Of a DNA stretch of 64,000 bases, positions 10,129 to 21,870 are shown in pieces. Each line of letters begins with the position of its first letter. The stretch's first letter is position 1. The stretch comes from Phaseolus vulgaris (lineage: Eukaryota > Streptophyta > Magnoliopsida > Fabales > Fabaceae), in assembly GCF_000499845.2 (NCBI RefSeq), contig NC_023754.2, positions 8,563,335 through 8,627,334 on the forward strand. The letters are read 5' to 3'. The notes beneath the pieces were generated by a model. That model made no database searches. It saw only the letters and a program-made list of their open reading frames with translations, and was not told where the DNA came from. The position numbers were made by a program, and so were the translations under genes.

Positions 10129-11135
10129 TGATGTGGTATCAATAGCCACATAGAACAAGATTCTTGACACTTTGAGGAATCACCTTGAGCTGGAAAATAT
10201 AGAGGCACTTTCTTAGAAGTTGGATCATGGTTCTAAAATCAAGAACTCACCAATAACAAGTACCAATTCTCAAACTCATTTGGATGAACCAAATATTGTC
10301 AAATTGAATCAACAAAGGAGAAGGAAAAGAAGAAACCGAACAGAATTGAACTTAAAACAAAAGAACCGAACAGAATTTAAAAACAAAACAGAATATAGGT
10401 GCTGAAAATAGAAAAACCGAAAGCTAGACAACTCAAAACACAAGATAACATGAACAAATTGAAGAAGAAGAAAGGAAGGAGAAGAGAATGCTCATGAAGA
10501 TGGAGGAATGGTTGGATGATCACGCCACTAGAAGAATGGATGCTCCTAGATGAGTGTGGAAGCCGCCACTTGAGGAAACCATGGTCCTTCAAGATAAGAC
10601 TAGAGAAGAAGCTCAAAGCTCTCCAAATGCTCACTCCAATTTTGAGTATAGTTTCTTTAGATAAAATTCAAATCTCAATTTTACAAAGAAGGCACCTCTA
10701 TTTATAGCCTAAGGTGCTGAAAAATAGGTGGGAAATTTCAAATAAACTCATTTGAAATTCCCACCAAAAACAAGTCACATGGGAGGTGTGACCTTTTTCT
10801 ACTATGACACCTCCCAAAAACTACACCTACACCACTCTCCTAAGTCACATGGACAATGTGACTTTATTTTACATTTTCACACACCTTTATTTAATAACCA
10901 AACCTCCTAAAACTATACAAGAGTATTTCAAAGCTTGGCCTTGCCCCTCATGGGATGGACTTGGGCTCTTTGGGCTTTGGCCTTCTTGGGCTTGGGCTTG
11001 GGCTTTGGGCTTGGGCCTCATCTTTATTTTATTTCTTCTTTTAATTTTGAGAAGACTAGAAGAAAGAACTTCAAATGTGAGGGTGGATGTCCTCTTCCTC
11101 CATTAATAAAAGCCTCCTTTATTTGATTCTCATCA
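10129..11135 (-). repeat. 5' LTR of the nested gag-only element
   Basis: 1007 bp and the same length as the partner LTR. By eye the only differences are in the first dozen bases (TGATGTGGTATC here, TGATGTGATTCC in the other). In the element's own sense its end is followed by TG and then the primer binding site. Confidence 0.95.
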
Positions 11136-11330
11136 AGCTATGTACGGATTTGCGCATGTGTGGCCAAAAGAAATGTTCATGCAATGTATCTAAAGTTTTC
11201 GCTACCCCATAAGTCCTCCCTCATGTGTTTCTCTAACAAGAGATTGTCTTAAAGATCCATGGGGAACACAAAGTCTTTTTCCTTTGAAAAGGAAACCATT
11301 ATGAATGAAAAAGTCTTTGTGTCCTCCTTT

Positions 11331-11576
11331 GGGGTTGTACTTTAGATTTAGCCTTCCTACATGCTATGCATTTATCACAGAAGCTATGTACGGATTTGCG
11401 CATGTGTGGCCAAAAGAAATGTTCATGCAATGTATCTAAAGTTTTCGCTACCCCATAAGTCCTCCCTCATGTGTTTCTCTAACAAGAGATTGTCTTAAAG
11501 ATCCATGGGGAACACAAAGTCTTTTTCCTTTGAAAAGGAAACCATTATGAATGAAAAAGTCTTTGTGTCCTCCTTT
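11331..11576. repeat. 246-bp tandem duplication in gypsy integrase region (second copy)
   Basis: The unit starts GGGGTTGTACTTTAG and ends TGTGTCCTCCTTT. The first copy is split by the nested element into 6394-6449 (with the target duplication) and 11141-11330, which together also total 246 bp. The copies look identical by eye. The duplication therefore existed before the nested element arrived. Confidence 0.9.
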
Positions 11577-13680
11577 GGAACACTCTTGATAGATAAGAGA
11601 GAAATCAAGGTCATCATTATAAAGTTCCTTTATGTGATTAAAACCTAAGTATTGAACATCCAAAACATTTAACAAGGTATAACGTCTAGAAAGAGCATCT
11701 GCAACCACATTTATTTTACCTTGCTTATGTTTGATCACATAAGGAAATTGCTCAAGGAACTCACCCACTTGGCATGTCTCTTATTAAGCTTGCTTTGGCT
11801 TTTCAAATATTTAAGGTATTCATGATCATTATGTATCACAAACTCCTTTTGAAAAAGATAATGTTGCCAATTTTGCAAGGCTCTTACAAGAGCATAAAGT
11901 TCTTTATCATAGGTGGAGTAGTTGAGATAACTCCCATTGAGTTTCTCACTAAAATAAGTTATGGGGTGGCCCTCTTGAAGGAGAACAGCCCCAATGCCTA
12001 TATTAGAAGCATCACATTCTATTTTAAATGTTTTAGTAAAGTTAGGAAGGGCTAAAATGAGAGCCTTAGTCAATTTTTCCTTTAAAGTTTCAAAAGCTTG
12101 AATTTAGTCTTGTCCCCACTTGAATACCACATCCTTCTTTACTATAGCATTTAGTGGTGCGGCAATGGTACTAAAGTTTTGCACAAACCACCTATAAAAA
12201 CTAGCAAGTCCATGAAAACTTCGTACCTCATTAACATTGGTGGGTGTTGGCCAATGTTGAATTTCTGCAACCTTTTCTTTGTTTACATGCACCCCTTTTG
12301 AACTAACAACAAACCCTAGGAAGTCTATATGATCTAATGCAAACATACACTTAGCATGATAGCATACAAATTTTCCCTCCTAAGGGTTTCTAATACTTGC
12401 CTAACATGTGACTCATGATCTTCTAAAGACAAGCTATAGATTAGTATGTCATCAAAATAAACTACTACAAACTTGCCAATGAAAGGTCTAAGAACATGGT
12501 GCATGAGTCGCATAAAGGTACTAGGAGCATTAGTCAAACCAAATGGCATGACTAACCACTCATATAAACCAAATTTGCTCTTAAAAGTGGTTTTCCAATC
12601 ATCCCCCGGTTTAATTCGAATTTGATTATAACCACTCTTAAGATCAATCTTGAAAAATATTTTAGACCCATGTAATTCATCCAACAAGTCATCTAATATT
12701 GGGATGGGATGCTTATATTTGATGGTTATGTTATTTATAGCGCGACAATTCGTACACATCCTCCATGTCCCATCCTTTTTAGGGACAAGGATCACATGCA
12801 TAACACATGGGCTCATGCTATCTTGTACTCACCCCTTAGCAATTAAAGCTTCTACTTGTTGTTGAATTTCTTTTGTCTCAGTTGGATTGGTCCTATAGGC
12901 AGGCCTATTTGGTAAAGAAGCACCGAGTACAAAATCTATTTGGTGCTCAATGCCCCTTAGAGGAGGTAATCCCTTTAGGGGGTCTTGAAAAACATCATTA
13001 AATTCCTTTACCAAATTTGCCAAACAATGAGGACTATCCAAGATTAACTCTTTCTCAAGGGTCCTGGGGATAGCTATAAACATATTCTTTTGGGATAGCA
13101 TTACCTTTTTGACCTCTTGATGGGAAATGATAAGGCTTTTCTTTGAGTTCTTTTTTTCTTTTTCGATCTTTCTCTTCTCTTTCATCTTAACTTGGCCCTC
13201 ATGGACTTCCTTTAGTGAGAGAGACTTGAGTGTGACCTTATGCCCATGGAAGTTGAAAGAAATTTTGTTGGTAAAGCCATCATGAATTGTTTTTCTATCA
13301 AATTGCCATGGCCTACTTAAAAGAATGTAAGTGGTTTCCATAGGTACAACATCACACAAGACCTCATCTTTATATTTGCCAATGGAAAAGGCTATGAGGA
13401 CTTATTTATTTACTATGATCTCCCCTTCTTCACTAAGCCATTGAAGCTTATAGGGCTTGGCATGAGAAATAGTAGATAAACCAAGTTTATCTACTACTCT
13501 TGTGCTAGCCACATTTGCACAACTACCCCCATCATTCACTATTAAAGAACATAACTTATCATTGATGAGACATCTAGTATGGAAAATATTTTCTCTTTGA
13601 CTTTTATCAAAGGGTTTCAAAACCACCTCACACAACACCCAACCTATTTCTCTCTACCACATAATCAGCATTGTGACATT
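11448..13680 (-). pseudogene. Gypsy protease-RT-RNase H-integrase remnant
   Basis: Protease: LIVNDGGSCANVAS at 13638-13402, with an N-D-G-G variant around the active site. RT: 12816-12334 has [39 protein letters not shown] and the catalytic [10 protein letters not shown]. RNase H: 12073-11735 has [13 protein letters not shown] and [13 protein letters not shown]. Integrase zinc-finger domain follows. Visible lesions include nonsense codons between protease and linker (about 13396), between linker and RT (about 12829) and near 12106, plus frameshifts near 12346 and 13640. The catalytic YFDD survives, but no complete polyprotein can be made. Confidence 0.88.
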
Positions 13681-15734
13681 GTTGCGGGAGGTTAACATAA
13701 AGGACCAATTTGTGTATTTTTTAAAAACAAAGGGACCAAATTGATTTTTTTAACAACTATGGTACTAAATTGAATATTAACCCTAAATGTAGGGACCGAT
13801 AAGGTAATTATATATAATTTATTTTATATGTTTTTAAAGAGAAATAAAAGTTACATGGTTAACATCAAGTAATTAATGCTATTTTTTAAAGATAAAGACT
13901 CTTAATAAATATTCAAAAGTTTGATATTTTATATATGTTGTGAGCCTTCTTAATATTTTTCCGCTTTTCTAAACAATTAATATTTATTTGAAAAAAAAAG
14001 TGGTATAAAACCAAAATCAAATATTACAAATATTTAGGGGTTTTCATTAAGAGTATATCATCATTCTCAGATTTTATAGTGAATAATAATCCATAGACCA
14101 TTTTAATCTATATATTAATCAATATATCATGTTTCACATAATTATGTTTTGAGAATAATAAATAATAACATGTTTTTTGTATGTAATAATTTATTTTGAA
14201 AATTAAACAAAAGTTATACAAAGTCTTTCCTAAGTAACACATTTGAATATATTGATATGATGAAGACTTTGACGTCTAAGCAAAACATTAGATGTATCTC
14301 AAGACTAGAGGAAGTCTTTAAGAAAGACACATATCAAAGAAAGAAAAAAAATACTAAGTCGAAGGTTATATGCTCAAAGCACAAGACTTGGATCCTTACT
14401 AAATAAAGTCTTAGAAGAAGATGACAGGACACAATCATGCTAAAGAATCAAAATACATAAGATGATAAACTTGAGGTGTAATATACATGTGTTCAACAAA
14501 AAGAATGTTACAAAATATAAGAAGTCTAAAAGTTACAAAAAGATGCTCAAGAATACATCTTAAGGATGATTATGCTCAAGAACACATCCCAATGATTTTT
14601 TGATGCAATTGGTGTTATAAAAACAACAAAGAAGTAATAGAGAAAAATATTGTTCTTTCTATAACCTCTTGAATCTATCAACAAAAGATATGAATCTAAA
14701 GTTAAGCATGTTCTAAAAATAAGGTAACACAAAGACAAGCAAAAACATGTAAGCTTCAACAATCTCATTTATAATGTTTATAAAATGAAACTTTGCATGA
14801 AAATACGAGTGTAGTAAACATGTATTACATAAATATTGCATGTAAAAAACAATTCTAGTTTCGTAATTGCATAGTCAAAACTAGTGTGTATAATAGATCA
14901 CAAATAAAAAAAATTCTTTGTAAATCTTTCACTCAAATAAGTTAAGACTTTAGAAGTAATGAGCCTTATTTTTTATCGTTGCTAGCGAGAGTTTACCTTA
15001 TAAAAATATTTTTACTATTGTATAGCTTGAAGTTACTTTGTATACTCTTGTAAGTTATAAGTAACAAAGATCAATACTAGCAATTGTGTGATTAGTGGAT
15101 CTCTTTATAGGTTGTGAAGAAGAATTGGAGATAGTATAGTTTGGGCCGAACCAATATATCCGATAAGTCTCAAATAAGTTGTTTTGATAATGATGTTTGA
15201 AGAAGATGATGTTGAATATGTATTGTTTTGTTATAACTTTCATTGCATGTGTTTATGAGTCTTGCACACAAGGTAATCACAAAAACTTCAATTTAGTACA
15301 CTACCTAATCTTAACCTTAAACATAAAAGTTGTTTTTGGAAGTCAAAATGCGTTGGAAGGGTTTTAAGTTTGTTTAAATCTATTAAGGTTTTATGTAATT
15401 TAGTAAGTATTTTCTAATAAGACTAGTTTTTTTCAAAAGAGTTTAAGAAAGCACTAACATTCTTTTCCAACATTTGGCCTCAAAGGTGGTTTTGGAAAGT
15501 TACTCAAAACAAAGATTCTGAAAAAAAAGAGTTATAAATAGCTACCAAACCTTTGTTGAGGGTATTGCAAACCTCCTTTATTTTGTAGTAAAAGTTACCC
15601 TTTCTTGTTGATAGAGGTGTATGTGATGTTATAATGAATGGACCATATATTCCTATGAATTTTATTAACAATATGCATGTTTGAGAAGGATTTTAATTCT
15701 TGGATTGAAGAGGAGATAAGAAATTTGAGTATAA
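13681..15734. other. AT-rich intergenic stretch, no gene recognised
   Basis: Two kb between the broken gypsy end and the copia LTR. Short open frames here are scattered and show no recognisable family motifs. A segment at 13700-13800 with recurring 'gggaccaaattga'/'ggtactaaattga' looks repeat-derived but could not be classified. Confidence 0.5.
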
Positions 15735-16173
15735 TGTAAATTTAAACATGAATGAACGTAAATTGAACACATACAATAATGTTCACATATAGATCTTATC
15801 ATATCATGATTCTCACACATTCATATAATCAAGAAGGAATAGGCACTTACATTGATCCATGAGTGATCCTAATTAAGCAGTTACTTTATCTCCTTTGGCC
15901 CAATCTATCTCTTAGCAATTTCGTTCTTGTCACACACTTTCGTGATGGTTATCAGTGGGACAACTATTATTTGTAGAGACAGAACCCTATAGCCTTTAGT
16001 TCCCAATCTCCATCAGATGTAGGTTTTCATTAGGTATATCATCATATATATATTTCTCACGTTAACCAATTGGCCCTTTATTCTATTATTATTATTAAAT
16101 CATATTTGGGCCCAAAGCCCAAACTCTAAGTCATGTGAGTCACTTTATAGAAATTAATTTACATAATTTCTTA
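15735..16173 (-). repeat. 3' LTR of copia element
   Basis: 439 bp, from TGTAAATTTAAACATG to ACATAATTTCTTA in plus orientation. The adjoining ACTTCTCCCACTTGACTC is the reverse of the polypurine tract. Confidence 0.92.
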
Positions 16174-16560
16174 ACTTCTCCCACTTGACTCATATGAGTT
16201 ATAATACTTTCATGATTTAATAATTATATAAATGCGCATTTAAAAGGCCTTACATAAATTGGTTCTATCATTAATCAAAATCAAGGATACAGAAATAATA
16301 AGAGTCATGACAGTTACATGTCATTTCAATCGACACATTTCCTTCCATGTACTACTATATCATCCTTTCTCCTTAATATGACTTTATAATGAGAATTCCA
16401 TAATAGGTTCAAACATAATGTCATTTTCATCAATAACAACATAATTTGTTTTCCACAACATAATTTACATGCATATACATAAAGTAGAAAACATAAATTT
16501 CAGAAACTTTATTTATTCAATGAGCTCAGAGTGTCAAATAAGCATTAATAACAACATTCA

Positions 16561-19500
16561 TCATTCACTAGTAGACATAATGTCCATATTTACAACATGA
16601 CCAGTAAATGTTTTGGGCGGTAACCCTTTTGTTAAAGGGTCAACAATCATAAGATCAGTGCTAATATGTTCTATTGACACTCTATGTTTTTGAACTTCTT
16701 CTTTAACAGCAAAGTATTTCAATTCCATATGTTTAGCACCTTTGGAATACTTATCATTTTTAGAAAAGAAAACTGATGCGGAGTTATCACAATAAATTCT
16801 CAGCGGCTTGGCAATACTGTCAACAATTCCAAGTCCTGAAACAAAATTCCGCAACCAATTAGCCTGAACTGTGGCCTGAAAGCATGCCACAAATTCAGCC
16901 TCCATGGTGGATGCAGCAATGACTGTTTGCTTCGCGCTTTTCCATGAAATCGCTCCTCCGGCTAAAAGATACACATAACCAAAAGTAGACTTTCGTGTAT
17001 CCACACAGCTAGCAAAATCTGAATCTGTATATCCAATCACCTCAAGATTATCAGATCTTTTATAAGTAAGCATGTGATCTTTCGTTCCTTGCAAGTATCT
17101 TAAAACTTTCTTTGCAGCTTTCCAATGATCCAATCCTGGATTACTCTGGTATCTACCAAGCATACCAACTGCAAAACTAATATCTGGTCGTGTACAAGTT
17201 TGAGCATACATTAAACTCCCAATAATAGATGCATAAGGTATATTCTCCACCTGTTTCCGTTCCAAGTCATTCTTTGGACATTGCATGAGACTAAATTTGT
17301 CTCCTTTCTGTATTGGAACAGGAGATGTCGAACATTTATCCATTCTGAATCTCTCTAAAACTTTATTAATATATGCTTTCTGAGACAAACCTAACAGTCC
17401 TTGTGATCTGTCACGAAATATTTCAATTCCTATCACATAGTATGCCTCACCCATATCTTTCATCTCAAAGTTATTAGAGAGAAACTTCTTAGTCTCACTT
17501 AATAAACCAAGATCATTAGTTGCAAGCAAGATATCATCAACATACAGAATCAAGAATATAAACTTGCTCCCACTGACCTTCAGGCATATACACTGATCAA
17601 CGATGTTTTCCTTAAACCCAAAGGACACAATAGTATCATTGAACTTAAGATACCATTGCCTAGAAGCTTGTTTAAGCCCGTATATTGATTTCTTAAGTTT
17701 ACACACCATGTGTTCCTTTCCTTCTTCAATGAACCCCATTGGTTAGTCCATATAAACATCCTCTTCTAAATCCCCATTTAGAAAGGCAGTTTTGACATCC
17801 ATCTGATGCAACTCAAGATCATAATGAGCTATTAATGCCATGATAATTCTAAAGGAATAATATTTCTTAGAAACAGGTGAAAATGTTTCCTTATAATCAA
17901 TGCCATCCTTTTGAGTAAAACCTTTGGCAACAAGTCGGGCCTTGTAACGTTCGATATTGCCATGAGAGTCACGTTTAGTCTTAAAGACCCATTTACACCC
18001 GACTCTCTTGCATCCTTCTAACAATTCTATAAGGTCCCATACATCATTCTGTGCCATTGATTTAAGGTCATCTTTCATGGCATCTAACCACTTATCAGAA
18101 TTATCATCATTGATGGCGTCTGAAAATGAAACTGGATCATTATCAATACCTAAGTCATTTTCTGACTCTTGTAGATAAACCACATAATCATTCGAAATAC
18201 CAGACTTTCTTTCTCTTTGAGATTTTCTTAATACTATTTCTTGTGGTTGTTCTACTACAAGTTCATTGTTAACTTCATGATCATTAATTTGTTGTTCTTC
18301 TTTATCGTTGAGTAACTGAACTACATTAGGAACAACAATACTTGAAGTAAAGGTACTAGTTAAAGGAACTTGTACTCTTCCTTAATCTCCACATTTTGTG
18401 AAGTATCACTCCCACTGGTTTTCACCATTTTCAATGAACCGTGCATTTCCAAATTCAACAATTCTTGTGCTATGGGTAGGACAGTAAAAAATATACCCTT
18501 TTGACTTTGCTGGATAACCAATGAAATATCCACTGATTGTTCTTGCATCCAATTTCTTTTCTTGCGGATTGTATATTCTGACTTCTGCCTGACATCCCCA
18601 AACATGCAGGTGTCTCAAACTGGGTTTCCTTCCTGTCAACAATTCAAAAGGTGTCTTTTGAACTGCCTTACTAGGAACCCTGTTCAACAGATACATGGCA
18701 GTTTTTAAAGCATACATCCACAATGAAATAAGTACAGTTGACTTACTTAACATGCTCCTAACCATATCCATTAGGGTTCGATTACGCCTTTCTGAAACAC
18801 CATTTTGTTGTGGTGTACCTGGCATTGTGTATTCAGCACAAATACCACGCCTCTCAAGGAACTTAGCAAACAGACCAGGGTGTTGTCCACTTTCATCGTA
18901 CTTTCCATAATATTCACTACCTCTATCTGACCTAACAATTTTCACCTTTCTGTCTAATTGCCTTTCCACTTCATTTATATAAACTTCCAAGGCATTCACC
19001 GCTTGCGATTTTTCATGCAGTAAATAGACATAACCATAACGCGAAAAATCATCAATAAAGGTGATAAAATATCTTTCTTTATTGAAAGAATTTACATAAA
19101 AAGTTCCACATATATCAGTGTGTATAATTTCAAGAAGCTGAGTACTTCTTGTGGCTCCCTTCTTTGTGTGTTTTGTTTGTTTGCCTTTAATACAATCCAC
19201 ACATACATTCAGATCAGTAAAATCCAAACTTGGAAGTATTTCATTCTTTACCAATCTCTCCATCATTTCTTTGGAAATATGTCCCAAACGTTTGTGCCAC
19301 AAGAAAGCAGAACATTCATTCACTAAACTACGTTTAGTGCCAACATTATGATGCAAGGTCATAAGAGTTTCAGCATATAGATTATCAAGGTTCAATCTAT
19401 ATAATCCATCATAAAGAGTACCAGATCCAATCAAATAGGTACGCTGATATAAACTGAAACATCCATTCCCAAATTTAAAAGAGTATCCGGCAACATCAAG

Positions 19501-19740
19501 TTTAGACAATGAAACAAAATTCCTAGATATATTAGGTACATAAAAAGCATCCATCAAGTCTAAATAAAATCCAATGTCGAGGATTAAACGATAAGTCCCG
19601 ACTGCTTCCATTGGAACTTTCTCTCTATTCCCCATGAAGACAAACTTTTCATTTGGCTTTATGGTTCGGGTTAAAAGGAATCCTTGCATCATGTTAGAAA
19701 CATGAGTTGTGCATCCAGAATCAATCCACCAAGAATTATG
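16561..19740 (-). pseudogene. Copia pol: protease, integrase, RT and RNase H with lesions
   Basis: Protease active site WWIDSGCTTHVSN near 19730-19700. Integrase follows in 19692-18406: zinc-finger HKRLGHISKEMM with CVDCIKGKQ, and the core with IHTDICG, SDRGSEY and PQQNGVSERRNRTLMDMVRSM, so D-D-E is visible. RT spans 18183-17743 (DVKTAFLNGDLEEDVYM) and 17739-16561 (LYVDDILLATND). RNase H shows GYTDSDFASC, STMEAEF and YCDNSASV. Lesions: a stop between gag and protease near 19740, two frame changes near 18370-18415, and a nonsense codon at 17740-17742 between VYMD and PMGFIEEG. The catalytic residues survive, so decay is light. Confidence 0.92.
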
Positions 19741-20277
19741 TCAAACTTCAGTTAAGTTTGATTCAAAACATACATAATAAGCATTATGCTTACCCTTCTT
19801 TTCGAACCAAGCCTTACGTTTCAGACAATCCTTTTGGAAATGTCCAGATTTCTTGCATAAATGACATTTGCCATTCTTCTTCTGGAGCTTAGTAGAGGAC
19901 TCATTTATCTTCAGTGGTCCTTTACCCTTTCCATGTTTCTTGAAGACCTTCTTTCCAGCTCCCTGATTGTTCACATAATGTATAGAGTGGTTTCCTCGAT
20001 TTTTCAATCTAGTCTCTTCCTGAACTAACATGTTATAGTTCTCATCCACTGTCATTCCAATAGACTTAAGTCTTGCCGCAATATTAGTCATTTCAATGAC
20101 ATGTTCGTGCATAGTACGAGAACCATCAAATTCCATGGTGGTTAATGTACTCATTAATGTCCCAACAAAAGACTTATCAGTAGTTTGGGAGCGCTCTTCC
20201 ACAAATTTCATAAATTCTTTTGCACTATCAGTTTTGGGAAGAGCCGACTTAATATTACTTGTTATGCTGATTCGCAT
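19741..20277 (-). pseudogene. Copia gag, C-terminal part with zinc knuckle
   Basis: Open frame of 178 codons with a UBN2-type gag segment (SAKEFMKFVEERSQ, MEFDGSRTMHEHVIEMTNIAARL) and a CCHC knuckle CHLCKKSGHFQKDC. The step from GMTVDENYNMLVQEE is shorter than usual for the family and suggests an internal deletion (inference from general knowledge of UBN2 gag proteins). The N-terminus upstream of 20277 is not readable before the CACTA insertion at 20514. Confidence 0.8.
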
Positions 20278-20513
20278 AAAGATACAGGAACAGATACTTG
20301 ATCACGCATGCTTAACATTAATACTTTGAGTCAGAAACTAAACATACAATACATATTCAGAAAACATTCTATGTATACTAATGTTCTCCTTTGGGAGATT
20401 CATTAATACACAAAACATAATGATGATAATAGTATTAACTTTATTTGGTAAGATATATGCATTAACTAGAAACACTTGTTATCTTTGGATATACAAGCAA
20501 AACTAATAACACA

Positions 20514-20527
20514 CACTACAAGAAAAA
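20514..20527 (+). repeat. Left terminal inverted repeat of the CACTA element
   Basis: CACTACAAGAAAAA, matched by the complement of the bases ending at 32113. Preceded by ACA, the target duplication. Confidence 0.93.
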
Positions 20528-20544
20528 CAAGAAATAGCTTCCAA

Positions 20545-20880
20545 AATCTTGCGTGGGCCAGTAGCGGACTCTACTTTCGTCGGCCAAAATGGGTAAAAGC
20601 CCACGCAAAAATCACATTGGACGCAAAATGGGAAATTAGCTTCCAAATTTTTGCGTGGGCCATTTGCAGACGCTAGTATCGTCGGCCAAAATGGGTAAAA
20701 CCCACGCAAAAATCACATTGGACGCAAAATGGAAAATTAGCTTCCAAATTTTTGCGTGGGCCACTTGCAGACGCTAGTATCGTCGGCCAAAATGGCTAAA
20801 AGCCGACGCAAGAATCGACGCATATGCGTCGGCCACGAAGCCCACGCATATGCGTCCGCAATGGCCCACGTATTTTTAGG
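20545..20880. repeat. Left subterminal repeats of the CACTA element
   Basis: Three tandem copies of a roughly 102-bp unit begin with GCGTGGGCC at 20551, 20653 and 20754. Each contains GTCGGCCAAAATGG and GCCCACGC or a variant. The block ends with GCGTCGGCC and GCCCACGCATATGCGTCC repeats in both orientations. Subterminal arrays of this kind bind the regulatory transposase in En/Spm (family knowledge). Confidence 0.85.
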
Positions 20881-21870
20881 ATTTTAAATTTAAATTTAAT
20901 TAATTTATAAAAAATATTTTAATATTTAATTCTTTATTATATTTATTTTAAAATTATTTCTTTAATATTATAATAAATTATTTAATTTATCATTTTTTTA
21001 TATAATTAGTTAAATTAAATTTATTAAATTAATTGAGTAAAAGAAAATATATATTTAAATTATTTAAATGTTATATAAAATATTTTATTATTTCAAAAAT
21101 TATTTTATTTATATATTGTTATAACTATTTTATTTTTGAAATTATGATATAAATTAGTTAAATTACATTTATTAAATTGATGAAGTGTTTAATTTTAAAA
21201 TTATTTAAAAGAAGTTATCTTAAAAAGTTTATAAAGATTTGAAAACATATAGAAAAATAATAATTAATTAAAAAATAGTAAAAAAAATAAAAATAAAATG
21301 CGTATTTAAATTTTGTAAATATTATATAAAATATACATAAATTGAAGATGAAGTAATTAATTAATGCAAATGGTAATGGATGTATTTAAAAATAGAGAAT
21401 AAATTTGATCTAAAAATGTTTCTCATAAATGAATGATAAGATCATCTTAATGAATTAGCGAAAATGTATATGATACAAACATATTAAGATTAAGTGCGTG
21501 AGTAAGTAACTTATTCTTAATTGTTAGATTGATACAATATTCAAAGTGTTCCAAAGTTGACTACATGCTCTATAAATGTCATTGTTATAGTTACTTAGTA
21601 TGATTTCGAAAAGAAATTAATGTTTTCCAACTGAAGCACATAATAATGTAGTAAGTAACGAGATGATACATATGCAATATTCCTTATAAGTGTTTTAATA
21701 TAGTTTCCCAATATACTAAATAATAGGTCTTTGACATAGTAAATTTAGTAGACTTAGTTTTTAATAAACGTAACATAAATAAGTAAGTTTCGATTGGGTG
21801 TGATATAGAATGAACTTAAAATCATGCAATAGAGTTCATGATTACATTTTGGATTATAAGTTATGTGCCA
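20881..21870. other. AT-rich interior of the CACTA element, no gene seen
   Basis: Very AT-rich sequence with no recognisable coding or repeat structure except the start of a 55-bp direct repeat near 21812. Confidence 0.5.

Larger units (their letters stand above)
6450..11135 (-). mobile_element. Nested non-autonomous LTR retrotransposon with gag only (TR-GAG type)
   Basis: 4686-bp element with two 1007-bp LTRs (6450-7456 and 10129-11135), both TG...CA, flanked by the 5-bp target duplication AGCTA (6445-6449 and 11136-11140). The uninterrupted pre-insertion sequence is present at 11380-11395 in the tandem copy of the target, confirming both borders. Orientation is minus: 5' LTR on the right, a tRNA-Met-like primer site next to it, one gag frame (8778-7345), no protease, RT, RNase H or integrase. 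Differences between LTRs appear confined to three positions close to one end, suggesting a recent insertion. It must use another element's enzymes to move (inference). Confidence 0.93.
6205..13680 (-). mobile_element. Truncated Ty3/gypsy element (host of a nested element)
   Basis: Minus-strand gypsy pol in normal order from right to left: protease (13638-13402), linker and RT (13359-12334), RT connection (12346-12104), RNase H (12073-11735), integrase zinc-finger domain (11768-11141), then after the nested element the integrase core (6449-6205). Gag, both LTRs and the integrase C-terminus are absent, so it is truncated at both ends. Several in-frame stops and frameshifts are present. A 246-bp tandem duplication covers the integrase zinc-finger segment, and the nested element sits inside one copy of it. 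Confidence 0.85.

Noticed and set aside
20503..20709. Open frames in the left CACTA end as a peptide gene
   Set aside because: Generated by the subterminal 102-bp repeats; no start context or domain.
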